Assembly: GCA_050246915.1 (NCBI GenBank)
Contig: JBFWVD010000015.1
Coordinates: forward strand, 22,378 to 86,377
Origin: JBFWVD01 sp050246915
GTDB taxonomy: Bacteria; Actinomycetota; Acidimicrobiia; Acidimicrobiales; Ilumatobacteraceae
DNA length: 64,000 bases
Reading direction: 5' to 3'
Shown here one piece after another: positions 7,928 through 17,123 of this stretch; within the stretch, counting starts at the first letter, position 1, and each line of letters opens with the position of its first letter. The translations under genes were made by a program, and so were the position numbers. The notes under the pieces are model-generated. The model was not told the DNA's origin, did no database searches, and worked only from the letters and a program-made list of their open reading frames with translations.

Positions 7928-9601
7928 ATGCTCGGACTCATGCAGGACATTCCGTTGTCGATCGCCATGATCTTCGACCGCGCCGAGAACTTCCATCGCG
8001 ACCGACCGATCGTGACCGTCACCGCCAACGGGCGCGAACGAACCACGTATCGGCAGTGGGCCGAGCGGACTCGCAGGCTGGGTTCGATGCTCGAACGCCT
8101 CGGCCTCGCCCCCGACGCTCGGGTGGGCACGTTCGCCTGGAACACGGCTCGTCATCTCGAGCTCTACTTCGCCGCCCCATGCACCGGACGCGTGTTGCAC
8201 ACGCTCAACATCCGGCTCTTCCCCGAGCAGATCACCTACATCGTGAACCACGCTGCCGACGAGGTGATCTTCCTCGATCGCTCGCTGGCCCCGTTGTTGG
8301 CTCCTTTGCTCGACACGTTCACCACCGTCCGTCATCTGGTGGTGATGGACGACGGCAAAGGCGGCATCGAACTCCCCGACGGTTCTGTCGGCTGGCCCCC
8401 GGCAGGGGAGCGGCCAGCCACGTGGCACGGCATGGAGCTGCACGACTACGAGGAACTCCTCGCGCAGTGCGAGCCGATGCAGTGGCCCGAGCTCGATGAC
8501 GAACACCGTGCCGCGTCGATGTGTTACACGAGCGGCACCACCGGCAACCCCAAGGGGGTCGTGTACAGCCATCGTTCGACGGTCCTGCACACGATGGCGA
8601 CGATGATCGCCAACAACATCGGGGTCTGTGAACGCGACATCGTGTTGCCCGTTGTGCCGATGTTCCATGCCAACTCCTGGGGACTGGCCCACGGCGCCGT
8701 GGCAGCTGGTGCCGGCATCATCATGCCCGGGCCCGACCTGTCCGGCCCCGCCCTCGCCGATCTCATCGTGGACGAGAAGGTGAGCGTTGCCGCTGGCGTC
8801 CCCACCATCTGGCAAGCCGTATTGCCATGCCTCGCCGGCCGTGACACCTCGAGCCTGCGCATCATCCCCTGCGGCGGTTCGGCCGTTCCTCGCTCGCTGA
8901 GCGAGGCCTACCGTGAGCAAGTCGGGTTGCCTCTCTACCAAGCGTGGGGCATGACCGAGACCAGCCCAGTGGCCGCGTGCTGCACCCTGACGCCGGCCAT
9001 GGATGAATGGGACGAGGACACGCGTGCTGATCAACGCACCACCGTTGGTAGGGCGCTGTTCGGCGTGGCCTTCCGGGTGGTCGAGCCCGACACGACGACG
9101 AAGCTCCCCTGGGATGGGGAGTCCACCGGCGAGTTGCAGGTGCGGGGAAACTGGATCGCTGAGCAGTACTACAGCGATCCCAGCGGTGCGGCCAGCTTCA
9201 CCCCGGATGGATGGCTGCGAACCGGCGATGTCGCGCAGGTCGATCAGTACGGCTTCATCCGACTGGTCGATCGCACCAAGGACCTCATCAAGTCCGGTGG
9301 TGAATGGATCAGCTCGGTCGAGTTGGAGAACGAGCTCATGGCCCATCCGCAGGTGGCAGAGGCGGCCGTCGTGGGTGTGGCCCATCCCAAGTGGGGTGAG
9401 CGCCCGTTGGCCTGCATCGTGCTCCGCCCTGGTGCGCAGTTGAGCCGCGACGAGGTGCTCGATTGGCTGAGGCCCAAGCTCGCCCATTGGCAACTGCCCG
9501 ACGACGTCGTGTTCATCGACGAGGTACCCAAGACGAGCGTCGGGAAGTTCTCGAAGAAGGACCTGCGCGCTCGATTCGCGGATCATCTCCTGGGGAGCTG
9601 A
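7928..9601 (+). CDS. Long-chain fatty acyl-CoA synthetase (AMP-forming)
   Basis: A 557-residue ANL-superfamily ligase activating a fatty or related carboxylic acid to its CoA thioester via an acyl-adenylate. P-loop-like YTSGTTGNPKGVVYSH (~199-214), YQAWGMTETSP (A5), the hinge region DRTKDLIKSGGEWISSVELE (A8) and the C-terminal lysine in KTSVGKFSKKDLR (A10) are all present. The N-terminus MLGLMQDIPLSIAMIFDRAE is typical of medium/long-chain acyl-CoA synthetases and is preceded by AGGGGG (7915-7920); ATG 7862 upstream is an alternative with its own AGGGGAGG. Substrate not deducible. Confidence 0.93.
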   Translation: MLGLMQDIPLSIAMIFDRAENFHRDRPIVTVTANGRERTTYRQWAERTRRLGSMLERLGLAPDARVGTFAWNTARHLELYFAAPCTGRVLHTLNIRLFPEQITYIVNHAADEVIFLDRSLAPLLAPLLDTFTTVRHLVVMDDGKGGIELPDGSVGWPPAGERPATWHGMELHDYEELLAQCEPMQWPELDDEHRAASMCYTSGTTGNPKGVVYSHRSTVLHTMATMIANNIGVCERDIVLPVVPMFHANSWGLAHGAVAAGAGIIMPGPDLSGPALADLIVDEKVSVAAGVPTIWQAVLPCLAGRDTSSLRIIPCGGSAVPRSLSEAYREQVGLPLYQAWGMTETSPVAACCTLTPAMDEWDEDTRADQRTTVGRALFGVAFRVVEPDTTTKLPWDGESTGELQVRGNWIAEQYYSDPSGAASFTPDGWLRTGDVAQVDQYGFIRLVDRTKDLIKSGGEWISSVELENELMAHPQVAEAAVVGVAHPKWGERPLACIVLRPGAQLSRDEVLDWLRPKLAHWQLPDDVVFIDEVPKTSVGKFSKKDLRARFADHLLGS

Positions 9602-9902
9602 CACGCGATAACGCGACCTCGCGTCACTGCGCGCGTGCGGGCGAGCGCGCGGGGTGAGGTCAACTGGAGTTGGCAGTGACAAGGTGAGTTGCCTCTGATT
9701 GGTGCTGTGAACAGTCGCGCCAACACGCCCTGTGGCAAGTGGTTGCGTTAGCAACGAAAACCCATGCGAGCGCGCCCGATTGCCGCGATCGGTGCAGAGG
9801 CCCGCAGTACCGTGCCCCCTCGTCAAGCTGAGAGTCAGATGGCTCCACACATCCCAATCACAGCAACCCGGGCGGCGGCGGCCGGGACAACAGGACGGTG
9901 AG
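9602..9902. other. Intergenic region, no gene seen
   Basis: About 300 bp between the acyl-CoA synthetase and the deacetylase-glycosyltransferase fusion. It is G+C-rich at first (CGCGCGTGCGGGCGAGCGCG) and then AT-richer. A small inverted repeat GTTGC-GTTA-GCAAC lies near 9744-9757 and could be a regulator site or a weak hairpin. I see no convincing coding frame, terminator with a T run, or RNA gene. Confidence 0.5.
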
Positions 9903-12185
9903 ATGCGGGCGCTCCTGCGGTCAGGGCAAAGGGTCATCGGCGTGGCGGCGATCGTCGCGATGGTCCTCACGTTGCTGGGAATCTTGGCGTTCGACGCGTG
10001 GACGGCGCATGTGCTCGGCAACGCGACTCCTCATACCGGCCAACCGATCGCGGACATGGCCGGTGCCGGGTCCGTTGTCGCCTCGGCCGACGGCAAGCTC
10101 GTGAGCAGTTCCATCCGCCCGGGCACCGTCGTGCTCACGTTCGACGATGGTCCCGACCCGGAGAACACACCCGCAATCCTCGACATCCTCGATCGCCGTG
10201 GCGTCACGGCAACCTTCTTCGTGATCGGTCGAAACGTGGTCGATCATCCGGGGCTTGCTCGGCGGATCGTCGACAGCGGCCACGAGATCGCCAACCACAC
10301 GTTCACCCATCCCGAACTCGAGGCGGTCCCGTCGTGGCGACGCTCGCTCGAGTTGTCGCTGACCGACCGCGCCATTGCCGGAGCCACAGGGGTAGTTCCC
10401 ATCGCCTATCGGCTGCCGTATTCAGCAACCGCGGCTGGCATGGATGCCGATCAACGTGCTGCCGTCGCCAGCTTGGGTGGCAACGGGCGTATCGCTGTGT
10501 TCGCCAACGACCCGACCTCCGACTACGCCGCGGCGACCCCTCAGGAGATCTTGCGCCAGATCGATTCGGTGGACACATCACAGGGCATCGTCCTGTTGCT
10601 CCACGATGGCGGGGGCCCTCGCACAGCAACTGTCGAAGCGCTCGACGAGTTGATCACTCGGCTTCGTGACCGCGGCTTGCAGATCACGTCGTTGTCCGGT
10701 GCGTTGGGCCTGCCGTCGGGAGGCATCATGCGACCGGCCACGACCTTCGAACACATCAGCGGTGTCGCGTTCTTGTGGACGCTCGCGGCATCGTCTTGGT
10801 TGCGGCGGATCGCTCCGTTCGTCATGGGCGCGCTCATCGTGTGGAGCCTGGCAAAGCTCACCGCCGACATCGTGATGATGTCGTTGCACCATCGCAGGGC
10901 ACGGCGACGTCGTGTGCTCGCCGCCGGGTACAGCCCGACCGTGACCGTGATCGTTCCGGCCTTCAACGAACAGGTGGGTATCGAGGCTGCCTTGCGAGCG
11001 ATCGCCGCCAGTGACTATCGCCTCCACGAGATCATCGTCGTCGACGACGGATCGACCGACGCGACGTCGCAGGTGGTCCGCGCGTTGCGCATCCCCAACC
11101 TGGTGCTCCTTCGCCAGATCAACCAGGGCAAGGCCGCTGCGCAGAACACAGGGCTACGGCGCGCGACCGGCGAGATCGTCGTGTTCATGGACGCCGACAC
11201 CGTGTTCGAACCTCACGCGATCGGATATCTCGTCGGGCCGTTCGCGAACGAGCACGTCGGTGCCGTCTCCGGCACCGTACGGGTCGGCAACCGTCGTTCG
11301 TTGCTCGGGAAGTGGCAGAGCCTCGAGTACTCGTACGGACTCATGACCGAACGGGCAGGTCAGGATCTCCTCGGTGTGACGTGGTGCATTCCCGGGGCGA
11401 TCGGGGCGTACCGACGTGATGCTCTGTTGGGTGTGGGAGGCATCGACACCGACACCATGACCGAGGACACGGACACGGCGATCCGTGTGCACCTCGACGG
11501 ATGGCGCACGGTGTACGAGCCCGCCGCGGTGGCATGGACCGAGGCACCCACGACCCTCCGGTCGCTGTGGAAGCAGCGGATGCGTTGGCAGTTCGGCACG
11601 TTCCAAGTCATGTGGAAGCACCGCCGTCAACTCGGCCGACGTCCGTGGCGATTCGGATGGCTGATGGTGCCGTACAACCTCGTCAGTCTGGTGGTGCTTC
11701 CGGTCCTGTCCATCGTCGCCGACGTGGTGCCGCTGTCGCTGCTCATCGTCACCGGCTTCACCGACATGACCGTGCTGTGGTTGGTGATGTGGGCCCTCAT
11801 GATCACTACTGCGGCCGTGGCCCTTGCACGGCAAGGGGAGCGGTTGCGGCAACTGGTGCATCTGCCGTTCCAACAGCTGTTCTCCCATTGGCTCAACATC
11901 GCCCTCACTGCCCGTGTGTTCCATCTGATCCTGACCGGCAGGCTGGTGTCGTGGAACAAGCTCGAGCGCTCTGGTGACGTGCTGGCCGAGCTACGCGCCG
12001 ATGACATCGTGCTCGATCTGACGGATGCCGCGATCAACGGATCGGGGACGGCGACGATCGGAGTCAGCGCTGAGGGGATCCTCGCCCGATTCGATCCTCT
12101 CCCGCCGCCGCGTCATGTCGATCTCATCGAGCCCGAGTTGGTTGGTCTGTCGGTGTGTTCAGAACCTGAACCGATCGCGTCGTGA
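9903..12185 (+). CDS. Bifunctional polysaccharide deacetylase / family 2 glycosyltransferase
   Basis: A 760-residue membrane fusion. After an N-terminal membrane helix (~10-30) comes an extracytoplasmic NodB deacetylase domain: TFDDGPDPENTP (catalytic and metal Asp), NHTFTHPE (metal His pair), AYRLPYSATA, LLLHDGGG. A second membrane helix (~290-320) leads to a cytoplasmic GT2 domain: VIVPAFNEQ, EIIVVDDGST, FMDADTVFEP (DxD), TEDTDTAIR and KQRMRWQFG (QxxRW), then three or more membrane helices. This layout is that of processive exopolysaccharide synthases (HasA/PgaC-like) with a built-in deacetylase (PgaB-like), so a partly deacetylated amino-sugar polymer is a reasonable inference. ATG 9903 follows GGTGAG. 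The next gene overlaps by 4 nt, and a c-di-GMP enzyme lies beyond. Confidence 0.92.
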   Translation: MRALLRSGQRVIGVAAIVAMVLTLLGILAFDAWTAHVLGNATPHTGQPIADMAGAGSVVASADGKLVSSSIRPGTVVLTFDDGPDPENTPAILDILDRRGVTATFFVIGRNVVDHPGLARRIVDSGHEIANHTFTHPELEAVPSWRRSLELSLTDRAIAGATGVVPIAYRLPYSATAAGMDADQRAAVASLGGNGRIAVFANDPTSDYAAATPQEILRQIDSVDTSQGIVLLLHDGGGPRTATVEALDELITRLRDRGLQITSLSGALGLPSGGIMRPATTFEHISGVAFLWTLAASSWLRRIAPFVMGALIVWSLAKLTADIVMMSLHHRRARRRRVLAAGYSPTVTVIVPAFNEQVGIEAALRAIAASDYRLHEIIVVDDGSTDATSQVVRALRIPNLVLLRQINQGKAAAQNTGLRRATGEIVVFMDADTVFEPHAIGYLVGPFANEHVGAVSGTVRVGNRRSLLGKWQSLEYSYGLMTERAGQDLLGVTWCIPGAIGAYRRDALLGVGGIDTDTMTEDTDTAIRVHLDGWRTVYEPAAVAWTEAPTTLRSLWKQRMRWQFGTFQVMWKHRRQLGRRPWRFGWLMVPYNLVSLVVLPVLSIVADVVPLSLLIVTGFTDMTVLWLVMWALMITTAAVALARQGERLRQLVHLPFQQLFSHWLNIALTARVFHLILTGRLVSWNKLERSGDVLAELRADDIVLDLTDAAINGSGTATIGVSAEGILARFDPLPPPRHVDLIEPELVGLSVCSEPEPIAS

Positions 12186-12568
12186 GCCCCGTCCCGCAGG
12201 CCCTCGGCTCGGTCCTCGAGCAGCCGACCGGCAGAGCCACCCAGCGAGGCGAGACGGCCGCCACGGTCATCGACCTGCGCGGATCGACACCGGTGGTGGA
12301 GTTGTTCTTCGCTCCACGGCCCGTAGCTGATGACGGCTCCGAGCGCGAGGAGCGGTTCGACGGTCAGGTCTTCGAGCGGCGATCGCCCTGGCGCTCGACG
12401 GTGGTGCGTGCCCTCGAACTGGTGGTGCTCGTCGCGGTGCTCATCGTCGGCGCGTTGCTGTTGCTCTCACCCAGCGACACCAAGGGCAGTCGGGACCGAG
12501 GTGTGGAGCGCGGGGTGCTCACCGGCGACGTCGGTGTGCCTGCTTCGCCCGCGCCGAGTGCTCCGTGA
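12182..12568 (+). CDS. Small single-span membrane protein coupled to the polysaccharide synthase
   Basis: A 128-residue protein starting at a GTG that overlaps the preceding stop (GTGA, 12182-12185), so it is translationally coupled to the deacetylase-glycosyltransferase. It has a ~85-residue polar N-terminus (ATVIDLRGSTPVVELFF, RRSPWRSTVVRALE), one membrane helix (LVVLVAVLIVGALLLLSP) and a short Pro/Ala-rich tail. No domain recognised. Coupling suggests an accessory or regulatory subunit of the synthase; this is inference only. Confidence 0.75.
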   Translation: MSPVPQALGSVLEQPTGRATQRGETAATVIDLRGSTPVVELFFAPRPVADDGSEREERFDGQVFERRSPWRSTVVRALELVVLVAVLIVGALLLLSPSDTKGSRDRGVERGVLTGDVGVPASPAPSAP

Positions 12569-12579
12569 GCGAGCGGTAG

Positions 12580-15000
12580 CTAGCGCGCGTCTGCCTGGGC
12601 GATGTAGTGCTCTGCGATGTCGGGATTGGCGCGCAGCAGCTCGGTCATGTTCCTGCCCGACAGCGGCAGCGAGAGGTAGTAGCCCTGGAACTGGTCGCAC
12701 CCGGCATGGGCCAACGTGGCCAGTTGGTCACCGTTCTCGATGCCCTCGGCGACCACCTGCAACTCGAGTTGCTCGGCGAAGGTGATGAGCGCCCGCAGGA
12801 GGTCGTCGTTGCGGTCGTTGCGCCCCACTTGCGTGAGGAGCGTTCGATCGATCTTGATCATGTCCACGTGCAGATGCTGCAACTGTTCGATGGAGGAAGG
12901 GGCGGCGCCGAAGTCATCGAGCGCCACCGCGAAACCAGCAGCACGCAACTGCTCGAGTGCACGGGCGATGGCGCCCACGCGACTGTCGATGCGATGCTCG
13001 GTGAGCTCGATCACGAGGTGCTGTGGACTCACCCCGTGTCGGTTCACCATGGCGACGAGGTCGTCGAGGAAGCGCCCGTCGAGGAGCTCGACCATCGAGA
13101 CGTTGATGGAGATCGTGAGATCGGGGCCGATGCTCTCGTCGTGTTGCCATTGGGCGAGTTGTGCACACGCCTGCTCTCTGACCGTCGCACCGAGGGCGAG
13201 GATCAGTTCCGAACGCTCGGCCACCGACACGAAGAGGTCCGGGGCGATGGGCCCCTTGTCGCGATGGTGCCAGCGCGCCAGAGCCTCACACGATTCGATG
13301 CGGCCGGTCTTGGCCGACACGATGGGTTGATAGGCCACTTCGATGTGACCGGCCTCGATGGCCTTCGACAGCTCGCGCTGCACGAATGCGACCTCGAGCC
13401 CTTCGGACTCGCACTCGGGGTCGTACGTGACGAACTTGCCTCGCTCATGGCGTTTGGCGCGATAGAGCGCCAGATCAGCACGTCGGAACAACTCGTCGCG
13501 ATCGACAGGAGCAGCGCCGTTGGGTGAGCGCCCGGCGATGGCCAATCCACCGCATGCCGCGATCGACAACAGCTCGCCGCCCACGGCGACCGGGTCCCAC
13601 AGGGCGCGGTGCATTCGTTGCGCTGCCGCTTGTGCCTCGCCGATCTCGGCGACGCCCTCCATGATCACCGCGAACTCGTCGCCCCCGAGGCGAGCGATCG
13701 TCTCATCGCCACGTCGCAGCGCCGTGAGCCGGGCCGCGAATGTGGCCAACAGGTCATCCCCGGCGCTGTGGCCGAGCGTGTCGTTGACGGCCTTGAAGCC
13801 ATCGAGATCGATGATCAGCAACGCGACATGGCGATCGGCTTCGCCGGCGGTTCGATGCAGCGCCTCGTCGATCTTGGCCTCGAAGGACCGACGGTTGTCG
13901 AGGCCCGTCAGTGGATCGTGGTTCGCTTCGTGGGTGAGCTGGCGCTGCAACGCGATGCGGTCCGTGACGTCGCGTGCGTTGATGACGACAGCCTCCACTC
14001 CTTCGGTCGTGCGATGGTCGCTCACGATCGCGTCGAGATGGCGTCGTCGCCCGGTGGCATCATCGAGATCCAAGGTCACCTCGGCCTCGGCGACACCATC
14101 GACCATGCGTCGCAACGCCGCCTCGAGATCGCGTTGGCTCTCATGAGTGAGCGCGTTCCACAGCGCGTCGAGCGTGAGGTCATCGGTGGACGCGCCGACG
14201 AGTCGCGCCACCGACGGCGATACATATCGCAAGTCGCCGTCCGGCCCGACCACCACGAGCAGATCGGGGGCACGACTCACCAGCGTCTCGAAACGCGATT
14301 CGGCCTTCTCGAGACCGTGGGCGATGAGGAGCTCGCGGCGTCGGCGGTTGAAGAGCATGAGCCCGATCGCCAAACCGGCGATGGCGAGCGATGCGATGAT
14401 CGCGGCTCCGACGCGAGCCTTCCACGCGGCATCGTCGGCCCGTTCCCGCGCGTCGGCGGCCACCAGATGGAGCGATCCGTTGACGTCGGTGAACAATGCC
14501 GAGATGGATTCGCCGAACGCTGTGGCGCTCGATCCGTCCATCGGTTCCATGGGCATGGTCTCCATCGGCATGGTCTCCATCGGCATCGGTTCCATCGGCA
14601 TCGGTTCCATCTCGCCGATGACGTTGGGGTTCGAGGTCGCCGAATGCAGTGCGGCGTCGCAGAACACATCGATGCTGGCCATCAATGACTTCAGCGCCGG
14701 GGAGGTCGATGTGCCGAAGGCTCGTTTGGCCGAGTCACCGAGGCCGGTTGCCGCGGCGTGAATCGCATCTGCGTCCACCGCGTCGCCGGCCCTGGCCTTT
14801 GCCTCGAGGGCCTGGAGTTCGTTGGCCCAACTGAGCGTTGCTTGGGCTGACGCCGCCCGGGCGCTCTCGGTGCTGCTGCGGTCCACGAGACGGGCGATGC
14901 CGTAGGCGGTGACACCGATCACCACGATCGTGGCGGTCACGCCGAGGACGGCCAGTCGAGTGACTCCCGTTGCCGTGCCGGCGCCCCGTGACGATCTCAT
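12580..15000 (-). CDS. Membrane GGDEF-EAL c-di-GMP enzyme with PAS domain and Met-rich sensor
   Basis: An 806-residue protein: membrane helix (~14-37), extracytoplasmic region (~38-205) with a Met-rich pentapeptide repeat, second helix (~206-222), PAS (~240-360), GGDEF (~375-535), EAL (~550-800). GGDEF motif LGGDEFAV is intact; the I-site position reads RGDE instead of RxxD. EAL catalytic features are intact: CEALARW, SINVSMVEL, IELTEH, ALDDFG, MIKID, VAEGIE, QGYYLSLPL, so phosphodiesterase activity is likely and cyclase activity possible. It converges on the exopolysaccharide synthase operon, which fits c-di-GMP control of that polymer (inference). The signal it senses is unknown. Confidence 0.94.
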   Translation of the reverse strand: MRSSRGAGTATGVTRLAVLGVTATIVVIGVTAYGIARLVDRSSTESARAASAQATLSWANELQALEAKARAGDAVDADAIHAAATGLGDSAKRAFGTSTSPALKSLMASIDVFCDAALHSATSNPNVIGEMEPMPMEPMPMETMPMETMPMEPMDGSSATAFGESISALFTDVNGSLHLVAADARERADDAAWKARVGAAIIASLAIAGLAIGLMLFNRRRRELLIAHGLEKAESRFETLVSRAPDLLVVVGPDGDLRYVSPSVARLVGASTDDLTLDALWNALTHESQRDLEAALRRMVDGVAEAEVTLDLDDATGRRRHLDAIVSDHRTTEGVEAVVINARDVTDRIALQRQLTHEANHDPLTGLDNRRSFEAKIDEALHRTAGEADRHVALLIIDLDGFKAVNDTLGHSAGDDLLATFAARLTALRRGDETIARLGGDEFAVIMEGVAEIGEAQAAAQRMHRALWDPVAVGGELLSIAACGGLAIAGRSPNGAAPVDRDELFRRADLALYRAKRHERGKFVTYDPECESEGLEVAFVQRELSKAIEAGHIEVAYQPIVSAKTGRIESCEALARWHHRDKGPIAPDLFVSVAERSELILALGATVREQACAQLAQWQHDESIGPDLTISINVSMVELLDGRFLDDLVAMVNRHGVSPQHLVIELTEHRIDSRVGAIARALEQLRAAGFAVALDDFGAAPSSIEQLQHLHVDMIKIDRTLLTQVGRNDRNDDLLRALITFAEQLELQVVAEGIENGDQLATLAHAGCDQFQGYYLSLPLSGRNMTELLRANPDIAEHYIAQADAR
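14536..14610 (-). repeat. Five 15-bp tandem units encoding Met-rich pentapeptide
   Basis: Inside the GGDEF-EAL gene, five consecutive 15-bp units encode M-E-P-M-P, M-E-P-M-P, M-E-T-M-P, M-E-T-M-P, M-E-P-M-D: ten methionines in 25 residues. They fall in the extracytoplasmic loop between the two membrane helices (about residue 131-155). Near-identical DNA units mean the number could change by replication slippage without breaking frame. Confidence 0.9.
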
Positions 15001-15053
15001 CCGAGGCGTTTACGACATCATCTGATGTCATCTTGAGCGGACGGGTGTCGTGA

Positions 15054-15188
15054 TCAGCGGGCCCCGGAGCGCACCGCTGCGAGATCGTCGACGATCATCA
15101 CCGCTGCGGTCGTGCAGCCCCTGGTGAAGCCGAAGAACGGCCCGAAGTCCTTCGTGGACGCGAAGCGCGACAGGTATGAAGCCGTCAA
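15054..15188 (-). CDS. Putative 44-residue small protein with TTG start
   Basis: A short frame, about TASYLSRFASTKDFGPFFGF then a hydrophobic AAVMIVDDLAAV and SGAR stop. Nearly every codon ends in G or C (about 38 of 42), as in real genes here and unlike the other minus-strand frames. The only plausible start is TTG at 15188, overlapping the TGA of the upstream W/G-repeat gene as TTGA, matching the GTGA/ATGA overlaps elsewhere in the window. No homology recognised. It might instead be the tail of a larger gene that lost its 5' part. Confidence 0.4.
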   Translation of the reverse strand: MTASYLSRFASTKDFGPFFGFTRGCTTAAVMIVDDLAAVRSGAR

Positions 15189-17059
15189 CCCGCCGTCAGC
15201 ACCGAGGCGGTGATCGTCGGGGGAGCGGCGCCGAGGAAGAAGATCCCAGGGAAGCCTGCGGTCTCGAACCCGAGACTCGGATTCGACCGGAGAAATGATC
15301 GGGTGATGGCCATGGTGCCGGTGCGGTTGTTGCTCACGAAGAACACCGCGCCGCCGCCCTCGTTGGCCTGGTTGTCACTGATGGCGGTTCCTGCGATCTG
15401 CAGTGTCATCTGATTGCCGTCGAGATAGATCGCACCGCCGTTGCCGCCGCCGGCGGTGCCGGCCCGGGCGGGATTGGCACCGTGGCCCACCGCACGATTG
15501 CCGGTGAAGACCGAGTTGAGGATGGTCCACGACACGCCGATGGAACTGAGCGCGCCCCCGTTGGAGCAGGCATTGCCGCGCCCCGGCGCACCGAACGTCG
15601 AGTTGACCACGTACACCGGCAGGTTCTGCGACTGGCTCAAGACGCGCACCGCGCCGCCACCGACGTCGGGGCCCGATGCATCGCAGGTGTTGGCGAAGAA
15701 ACTCGAATTGACGATGCGTACCCGACCGCCGCGGACGAACAGCGCACCACCGCCCCCGCCATCGACCGTCTCGCCCGTCGCGTTGCCGTCGATGAACGTC
15801 AGGTTCTGCAACACCAGGCGTGGATGGTCCTGATCCTGGCAGTGCGAGGTGGTCCACACCTGGGCCGGATCGCAGGTGTTCATGTACAGGATGCGTCGGC
15901 GGTTCCCTCCCGACAAGGTCACCTTTCCACCGCCGTCGATCACGATGTCGGGCCCGGTCGTGTTCACGATCTTGGCCGTGGCATCCAAGGTGATGGTCAC
16001 CGGTTCGGGGCCGCAGTCGAAGGTGATCACACCGCCGAGCGCCACCGCCGAGACGACCGCCGCGGAGGTGCAACTCGACGCTGTGCCATTGCCGATGACG
16101 TGCGTCGGACGCGACGAGTCGGCCGCAGACGCCTCGACGGGGATGGGTTCGTTCCCGTCGATGTTGCCCGGCGCGCCCGACACGGCATCGGTCAGCCAGC
16201 GCGGGGTGCCGGGGCCGAAGGGGAACAGGGCGCCATCACTGCGGGCCAGCACGTACCACGACCCGTTGGTGGCCGCCGCGATCGACACGATGGGGAACAG
16301 CGCCGTTCGCGACCGATCGCCGCCGAGGGAGCCATGGAACGGCTTGTCCGAGAAGGTGAACACGCCCCCGTCGCTGCCCACCATGAGGTAGCCCGCTCCG
16401 TAATTGATCATCCCGACCACGGGACTGTTGAGCGCGGTGGATCCCATCGACCCGAGGAAGGGTGCGTCGAACGCGAACACACCGCCGTCATCGGCGACGA
16501 AGCGATAGCCGGTGCCGTCGGCGTCGGGCACGAGTCCATTGGCCGGGCGGTTCAACCTGAGGTTGCCGGTGGACCCGGCGAAGCCGGCTGAACCAAAGCT
16601 GAACACGCCACCGTCACTGCCGAGCATCCAGTAACCGCGATGATCTCCGACGCCCGCGGCGTCGACGATCGGTCCGTTGAGCGACAGCGTCGACAGGTCG
16701 CCGTGGTGAACAGCACTGCCGTAGGCGAATGCGCGACCGTGATCGGTCACCAACAGGTAGCCGCCGTCGCTCGTCACCATGGCGGCGATGCGCTCGTTGT
16801 TGCGCAGTGACGGCGCGTTGCCGAGGGTCCGTGCTGAGCCGTAGGTGGTGATCGAGCCGTTCTCGTGCACCACGTAGGCGCCGGAGTCATCAGGTGTCAG
16901 TACGACATCGACCACCGAGATGCCCGCTGCGAACCGTTGCGTCGCCGAGGACGCGGTCGGCACCGCCGGCAACGTTGCGCACAACGTCAGGCCCGACGCG
17001 ATGGCCGACCTCGTGGCGCGCTGACGCAGCGACCATGAACGACGTCTCATCGCACCCAT
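15185..17059 (-). CDS. Secreted W/G-repeat protein with beta-helix domain
   Basis: About 624 residues. A Sec-type signal (MRRRSWSLRQRATRSAIASG, hydrophobic core, cleavage near SSA-TQ) is followed by about seven ~40-residue repeats of the type GYWMLGSDGGVFSFGSAGFA, likely a beta-propeller-like fold. The C-terminal ~300 residues look like a right-handed parallel beta-helix (IVIDGGGKVTLSGG, VRIVNSSFFANTC, GGAVRV, WTILNSVFTGN), as in surface adhesins and pectate-lyase-like proteins. No catalytic residues identified. Start could be ATG 17059 or 17050. The same repeat occurs in the M23 peptidase at 31627. Probably cell-surface; divergent from the TetR gene. Confidence 0.85.
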   Translation of the reverse strand: MGAMRRRSWSLRQRATRSAIASGLTLCATLPAVPTASSATQRFAAGISVVDVVLTPDDSGAYVVHENGSITTYGSARTLGNAPSLRNNERIAAMVTSDGGYLLVTDHGRAFAYGSAVHHGDLSTLSLNGPIVDAAGVGDHRGYWMLGSDGGVFSFGSAGFAGSTGNLRLNRPANGLVPDADGTGYRFVADDGGVFAFDAPFLGSMGSTALNSPVVGMINYGAGYLMVGSDGGVFTFSDKPFHGSLGGDRSRTALFPIVSIAAATNGSWYVLARSDGALFPFGPGTPRWLTDAVSGAPGNIDGNEPIPVEASAADSSRPTHVIGNGTASSCTSAAVVSAVALGGVITFDCGPEPVTITLDATAKIVNTTGPDIVIDGGGKVTLSGGNRRRILYMNTCDPAQVWTTSHCQDQDHPRLVLQNLTFIDGNATGETVDGGGGGALFVRGGRVRIVNSSFFANTCDASGPDVGGGAVRVLSQSQNLPVYVVNSTFGAPGRGNACSNGGALSSIGVSWTILNSVFTGNRAVGHGANPARAGTAGGGNGGAIYLDGNQMTLQIAGTAISDNQANEGGGAVFFVSNNRTGTMAITRSFLRSNPSLGFETAGFPGIFFLGAAPPTITASVLTAG

Positions 17060-17123
17060 CTCGAGATCTTCGGTCGTCGTAGCAGTGGACTGGAGCGCGG
17101 CGCGGCACGCCATACTGCCGATC

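Noticed and set aside
15085..15098. Palindrome GATCGTCGACGATC
   Set aside because: Lies inside the putative small coding frame and is easily produced by Ile-Val-Asp-Asp codons; no promoter context.
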